Below are positions 60,414 to 64,000 of a DNA stretch of 64,000 bases, one piece after another (the first letter of the stretch is position 1; every line of letters starts with the position of its first letter). Below the pieces are notes generated by a model. That model was not told where the DNA came from. It saw only the letters and a list, made by a program, of their open reading frames with translations, and made no database searches. The position numbers were made by a program, and so were the translations under genes. The stretch lies in contig JACTMJ010000021.1 of assembly GCA_014584705.1 (NCBI GenBank), positions 1-64,000 on the forward strand. The letters run 5' to 3'. Source of the stretch: Acidobacteriota bacterium (GTDB lineage Bacteria; Acidobacteriota; Terriglobia; Bryobacterales; Bryobacteraceae).

Positions 60414-61661
60414 ATGGACCGTCAATCCAACCGCCGCCACTTCCTGACGAGCGCCGCCATGGCGATGGCCGCCGGGAGCTACTCGCGCGTTCTGGGCGCG
60501 AACGACCGGATTGGCGTCGCCAACGTCGGCTACGGACGTCGCGGCTTGCTGAAGGAGATCCTGGCGGAGAAAGAGAACGCGCGCGCCGATGTCGTTGCGG
60601 TCTGTGACACCTGGCGGCAGAAACGCGAGGCGGCGGTGGAAACCGTGAAGGAAGCCACGGCGACGACGCCCTTCTCCACCGCCCGTTTGGCTGAGGTGCT
60701 GGCTCGCAAGGATGTGGATGCCGTGGTGATCGGCACGCCGGACCACCTGCATTGCACCCAGTTGATCGAAGCCGTGAACGCGGGCAAGGACGTGTATATC
60801 GAAAAGCCTCTCGCGATGAACATGGAGGAACTCATTCGCGCCTTCGATGCCGTGAAGCGTTCCGGCCGCGTCGTGCAGGTGGGCACGCAAATGCGCAGCT
60901 ATCCGCAATCGACCCCCGCGAGGGAAGCACTGGCCGGGAAAGCGCTGGGGTCTGTACTGAAGGTGGAGCAGGCGCGCAATGGCTACAAGCCTTACTGGAT
61001 CGGCTACGGCGGAGACAGCTACCGCGATGCGCCCCCCACGGCGGCGGATGTCGATTGGAGCGCCTTTCTGCTCGAAGACAAGCAGCGCCCCTTCAACGCC
61101 ATTCATTACCGCGACTGGTATGGGTTCCGCGAGTTCTCGCTCGGTCCGCAGACCAACCTGATGGTGCATTTTATTGATCTTGTGCACTACGTCACCAGCG
61201 TCGAGTTTCCGCGCTATGCGGTCTCACTCGGCGGCACCTTCCATTGGAAGCAGAACGGCTACGACGTGCCCGATTCCATTGAGGTCGCCTACGAGTATCC
61301 AGAGGGTTTCCTGGTGCGCTACGCCACCAGCTTTGGAAACGGCGCCGGGAACTTCGCGAAGTGGTTCGGCACGCGCGGCACACTCGATGCAAAGAGCCTC
61401 TCGCCCCGCGCCACCTGGGAGATAACCGGCGACGGCTCCGGGGAAGCGGACCGCATTACGAAGCCCATACTTTTCGAACCCCGGGAAGTGGTGAGCCACA
61501 TGCAGAACTTTCTCGATTGCGTGCGCAGCCGCAAGCAGCCGATCGCTCCCATTGAGGCGGGCTTCTCCCATTCGGTAGCGGTGCTGATGGCGGATGCGGC
61601 CTTCACCAAGGGCAGGCGCATGACTTACGACGCCGCGCAGCGCCGCATTCTGCCCGGATAG
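60414..61661 (+). CDS. Tat-exported Gfo/Idh/MocA oxidoreductase
   Basis: A 415-residue NAD(P)-dependent oxidoreductase with a twin-arginine signal (SNRRHFLTSAAMAMAAG). The Rossmann part contains RIGVANVGYGRRG and the canonical EKPLAMNMEE motif at about 130-139. The C-terminal half has substrate-domain motifs (VHFIDLVHYVTS). Family members act on sugars, inositols or glycan-derived substrates; export with bound cofactor is common in Acidobacteria. The start ATG 60414 gives the RR signal; the frame to 60375 is not needed. Confidence 0.9.
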   Translation: MDRQSNRRHFLTSAAMAMAAGSYSRVLGANDRIGVANVGYGRRGLLKEILAEKENARADVVAVCDTWRQKREAAVETVKEATATTPFSTARLAEVLARKDVDAVVIGTPDHLHCTQLIEAVNAGKDVYIEKPLAMNMEELIRAFDAVKRSGRVVQVGTQMRSYPQSTPAREALAGKALGSVLKVEQARNGYKPYWIGYGGDSYRDAPPTAADVDWSAFLLEDKQRPFNAIHYRDWYGFREFSLGPQTNLMVHFIDLVHYVTSVEFPRYAVSLGGTFHWKQNGYDVPDSIEVAYEYPEGFLVRYATSFGNGAGNFAKWFGTRGTLDAKSLSPRATWEITGDGSGEADRITKPILFEPREVVSHMQNFLDCVRSRKQPIAPIEAGFSHSVAVLMADAAFTKGRRMTYDAAQRRILPG

Positions 61662-61712
61662 GCGAGCTTCGCCCGCGCGGCCCGCACCCGAAACTCGACC
61701 GCGGAAAGAAGG

Positions 61713-62639
61713 ATGCGCTCCAACCGCTCCATCTCGCTCCCGCTGGCTTTCGCCGCGACCTGCTGCCTTTGGCTCGCGTTCCTCTGGACCATGCAGAACG
61801 CCCCCGCCGGCCACCGTCCCACGGGTAGCGGAGATTTCGCGGGATCGCGCTCCACGGGCGGCCTGGCGAACCAGTTTGCGAGCGCCGTAGTGAAATTCTT
61901 CGACGATCAGGACCCTCGCGAGCTGAGCGAAGACACAGCGTCCACCGCCCCCGCCTTCGACGCGGAGATGGTGGAATATCTGCCGCTGCCCAAGACGGAT
62001 CGCCGCAAACTCGCCCGGGATCTCCCGGAGGTATTCGCGGACCCCTCACTCACTCCGCGAAATCTTTTCCGCTCCGACGTAGATCTCGACGGTGACCACG
62101 ACCTCGACCTGGCCCTGCTCGTCCGACTTTCGAAGCAGGAAGCACTTGGGGCCGTGCTCGAGTATCTGGGCGACGAGAAATTCCGCTTCGCGGGGAAGTT
62201 CCACTGTCGCTATGACCGGGCGGAGGATTTCACCAAGTGCTTCCTGGTGGTTCTGACCGGCGCGGGAACGATGCATATTCTTAGCCGCACGAGCGATCTC
62301 GCGGGGACACGGCCATCGGCGGAGAACGCACCGGAAGCGAAGCCGGCTGACGGCGCGCCGGAACCACGGACGGCGGGCTGGCGCTGGATGCGGCTTGAAA
62401 AGGGCGCGCTGATTCCCTTTGGGGAGTTCCAAGATCCGGCGTGCGCGGAGGCAGGCCGTGATGCGACCGCCGCGCAAGCGATAGCCGATGTCGCGCCGGT
62501 GCCGCGCACGAAGGAAGACTTGCTGCGCTTTGTGACCGCTTGCGGGGGCGCTCCCGCTTGCCGTGTTTACCGCTTCGATGCGGTGCAGGGCCGGGTGGTG
62601 GCACTTCCCTCCCCGCCAGGGGAATTCTGCCAGGATTAG
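61713..62639 (+). CDS. Secreted protein with DxDxDGDxD calcium-type loop
   Basis: A 308-residue exported protein. Residues 1-31 form a signal peptide. DVDLDGDHDLDLALLV (about 122-137) is a calcium-binding EF-hand/FG-GAP-like loop. The rest is acidic and Pro/Ala-rich with Cys residues near FHCRYDR, KCFLVVL and TACGGAPACR, which may form disulfides. I do not recognise the family. It ends 5 bp from the converging Usg-like gene. Confidence 0.7.
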   Translation: MRSNRSISLPLAFAATCCLWLAFLWTMQNAPAGHRPTGSGDFAGSRSTGGLANQFASAVVKFFDDQDPRELSEDTASTAPAFDAEMVEYLPLPKTDRRKLARDLPEVFADPSLTPRNLFRSDVDLDGDHDLDLALLVRLSKQEALGAVLEYLGDEKFRFAGKFHCRYDRAEDFTKCFLVVLTGAGTMHILSRTSDLAGTRPSAENAPEAKPADGAPEPRTAGWRWMRLEKGALIPFGEFQDPACAEAGRDATAAQAIADVAPVPRTKEDLLRFVTACGGAPACRVYRFDAVQGRVVALPSPPGEFCQD

Positions 62640-62644
62640 CCGGC

Positions 62645-63649
62645 TTAGGCCAGCCAGATTCGCGCCGCCCCGATCGCGTTCGTCGCGCGCAGCCGGAGAT
62701 TGTCCGCCGTCATCCAGAGCCAGCACGCATTCCGGTTTCCCGCGTCCGCGCGGATATCGCCCACACTGATACCCGCATCGCCAACGGTGCTGACGTTGTT
62801 GGGCGCGCCGTTTGCCGTATCCCAAACGTCCACCAACTCGCCGCGCAGCCCGCGCGCGAGAGCGGCGACGTCGGCCGCGGCCTTGCCGGAAAGCCATACG
62901 GAGAAGCTAAGGCTGTGGAAGACCGGCGCCTGCACCACGCGGAGCGAGAGGGCGATCTCCGATGCGCCGGGCACGATGCGGGGCAATTCCTCGCGCACGG
63001 TTCGCTCCACATCGGCAAGCTGGCCCGCGCTCGCTTCCTCTCCCCAGACCGGCAGCAGATTGAAGCTCAATTGCTCATCGAAAACGGCCTTGGGCATGTC
63101 CTGGAAGGCAAAGAGGCTCACGGTTTGCTGGTGCAGTTCGTCAAGCCCGGGGTTTCCCTGTTCACTCGCGGGAAGGAACGCATTCACCACCATGGAGTCC
63201 ACCGCGCCCACGACCAGCACCCGGCGAATCAGAATGGCGAGAGCAACAGCCGCGGGATGGGCAATCACCTGCACGGCATCCTTCTCCACCTGGAACCCTG
63301 GCGGCTCCACGACAGGCGCCCGTAACTGCGCGTCCGGCGTCGCGGCCAGGCTCCCGCTGAGATCCACCACAAAGGGCCGTTGTTTCCGCCCCGCAAGCAG
63401 TTCCCAGACGCGCCGTGTGCTCACGGTCCCCCCGGCGCAGAGGACTACCGTTGCCGCCGACAGACTCTCCGCATCGAGGGGGCTCACCACCACGGCTTCT
63501 CCGGCGTCCTCCACGAGGCCCACCGCTTCCCCTTCTTCGGCGTCGATCAGCTTGAGTTCGATCTCGCCCGGCAGCGCCTCAAAGACCTCGCGCAATTCTC
63601 TGCCAAGCAGCGTGTTTCCGCCGACCACCGCAAACGTATTCTTTGTCAT
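62645..63649 (-). CDS. Usg-like aspartate-semialdehyde dehydrogenase homolog lacking the catalytic Cys
   Basis: A 334-residue protein of the Asd/Usg fold. The NAD(P) loop VVGGNTLLGRELREV is at the start and LSGSLAATPDAQLRAPVVE continues the Rossmann part. Where true Asd has a catalytic Cys (PNC), this protein reads IAHPAAVALAILIRRV, so it cannot do the thioester chemistry. C-terminal substrate-domain motifs (GDAGISVGDIRAD) remain. It is therefore a Usg-1-type pseudoenzyme. ATG 63649 is the natural start; the frame to 63739 is unsupported. The pssA gene lies 50 bp upstream. Confidence 0.82.
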   Translation of the reverse strand: MTKNTFAVVGGNTLLGRELREVFEALPGEIELKLIDAEEGEAVGLVEDAGEAVVVSPLDAESLSAATVVLCAGGTVSTRRVWELLAGRKQRPFVVDLSGSLAATPDAQLRAPVVEPPGFQVEKDAVQVIAHPAAVALAILIRRVLVVGAVDSMVVNAFLPASEQGNPGLDELHQQTVSLFAFQDMPKAVFDEQLSFNLLPVWGEEASAGQLADVERTVREELPRIVPGASEIALSLRVVQAPVFHSLSFSVWLSGKAAADVAALARGLRGELVDVWDTANGAPNNVSTVGDAGISVGDIRADAGNRNACWLWMTADNLRLRATNAIGAARIWLA

Positions 63650-63698
63650 CCATCGCCTTCTTGGGCCAAAGCCAGGGAATTGAAAGTGCCGGGCGCTG

Positions 63699-64000
63699 CT
63701 AGACGGAAACCGCTTCGTGCGATTCCCCCTCGGACACATCTTCCCGCTTGCGGAATCGCCTCCACAGTGAAGACGCTTTCAGAACGAAGCCGCTCAGCAA
63801 ATAGACTGTCGCGATCGCCAGCAGCACGACGTGGGAGTAATTCCAGATGGCCCAAATCAAGATGCCAAAGCGAATCAGCGAGAGGGGCTTGCGCGGCTGG
63901 AGCATCGCCAGGTCCTTGAAGCTGATATAGCGCCAGGTGCTCACCATCAGCAGCGAGACCATGCCCACCAGCAGCAGCCAGACGAAGGAAAGATACGGAT
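63699..64000 (-). CDS. pssA: CDP-diacylglycerol-serine O-phosphatidyltransferase, C-terminal part
   Basis: The gene is cut by the window end; its reading frame continues unbroken to base 64000, reading PYLSFVWLLLVGMVSLLMVS. What is visible is the C-terminal ~100 residues: LMVSTWRYISFKDL and two to three transmembrane segments (IRFGILIWAIWNYSHVVLLA, TVYLLSGFVLKA), then a charged tail. This matches phosphatidylserine synthase, which makes phosphatidylserine for phosphatidylethanolamine. The active-site part (DGxxAR) lies outside the window. Confidence 0.8.
   Translation of the reverse strand, partial: PYLSFVWLLLVGMVSLLMVSTWRYISFKDLAMLQPRKPLSLIRFGILIWAIWNYSHVVLLAIATVYLLSGFVLKASSLWRRFRKREDVSEGESHEAVSV

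Noticed and set aside
1..64000. tRNA, rRNA or other structured RNA genes
   Set aside because: Reading of the intergenic gaps showed no cloverleaf with a T-loop (gttcga) and acceptor pairing, nor rRNA blocks; a covariance search would be needed to exclude small RNAs.
62003..64000. Usg-like protein as a working aspartate-semialdehyde dehydrogenase
   Set aside because: The catalytic Cys position is Ala, so it is listed as a Usg-type homolog instead.

Overview
The window looks like chromosomal DNA of an acidobacterium, most likely Bryobacteraceae/Solibacter-like. This is inferred from high GC with long stop-free antisense frames, a very large NHL-repeat protein ending in the C-terminal domain typical of Solibacter (TIGR03437-like), a PEP-CTERM protein, a Tat-exported sulfatase and a Tat-exported Gfo/Idh/MocA oxidoreductase, HEAT-repeat and triplicated-repeat secreted proteins, and a winged-helix/membrane-protein operon of acidobacterial type. 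No rRNA, tRNA or CRISPR array was recognised.

Layout. 0-1.9 kb: a secreted cupredoxin and a secreted protein of unknown function, bracketed by a diverged 51-bp direct repeat. 1.9-10.6 kb: an accessory stretch with wide gene-poor gaps, dispersed repeats, a terminase-like HTH protein carrying a 9-bp minisatellite, a lone zinc-ribbon/PD-(D/E)XK protein, a REP-associated (Y1) transposase, a TerB-like/HIRAN protein and an intact IS630 element. 10.6-14.8 kb: a two-gene sugar-nucleotide operon whose second gene fuses a fucokinase-like GHMP kinase to a UDP-sugar pyrophosphorylase-like domain. 14.8-21.8 kb: SDR epimerase, DUF488, AhpD-like protein, GH42-like glycosidase, two unknowns and a lytic transglycosylase. 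22-29 kb: BON-domain protein, penicillin-acylase lipoprotein, and an operon of membrane protein, winged-helix regulator, cis-prenyltransferase and CreD-like protein with two matching palindromic sites. 29-34.4 kb: nucleoside salvage (pyrimidine phosphorylase, NupC transporter, purine nucleoside phosphorylase, exported deaminase-like amidohydrolase). 34.5-36.2 kb: folP-folB-folK. 36.4-42.1 kb: PEP-CTERM protein, glycosyltransferase remnant, sulfatase, two secreted proteins, thioredoxin reductase. 42.3-46.4 kb: flagellar flgM-flgN-flgK-flgL and a RodZ-like HTH gene. 46.6-48.5 kb: a MacB/Lol-type ABC exporter. 48.9-64 kb: the giant NHL protein, serC, HEAT protein, Coa1-like protein, a split chromate transporter, an AAA ATPase/TOPRIM-like pair, the triplicated-repeat protein, the oxidoreductase, a Usg-like protein lacking the catalytic cysteine, and a pssA gene cut by the window end.

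How it fits together: most of the window is ordinary metabolism and envelope biology. The best candidates for something new are the lone zinc-ribbon nuclease, the ATPase/TOPRIM-like pair, the kinase-pyrophosphorylase fusion with its degenerate nucleotidyltransferase partner, the paired TACTTT-N6-CAAAGT sites around the winged-helix/uppS operon, and the minisatellite-encoded VDT/MDT repeat protein. Start codons were moved from the longest possible frame wherever a ribosome binding site or signal peptide pointed to a better one.
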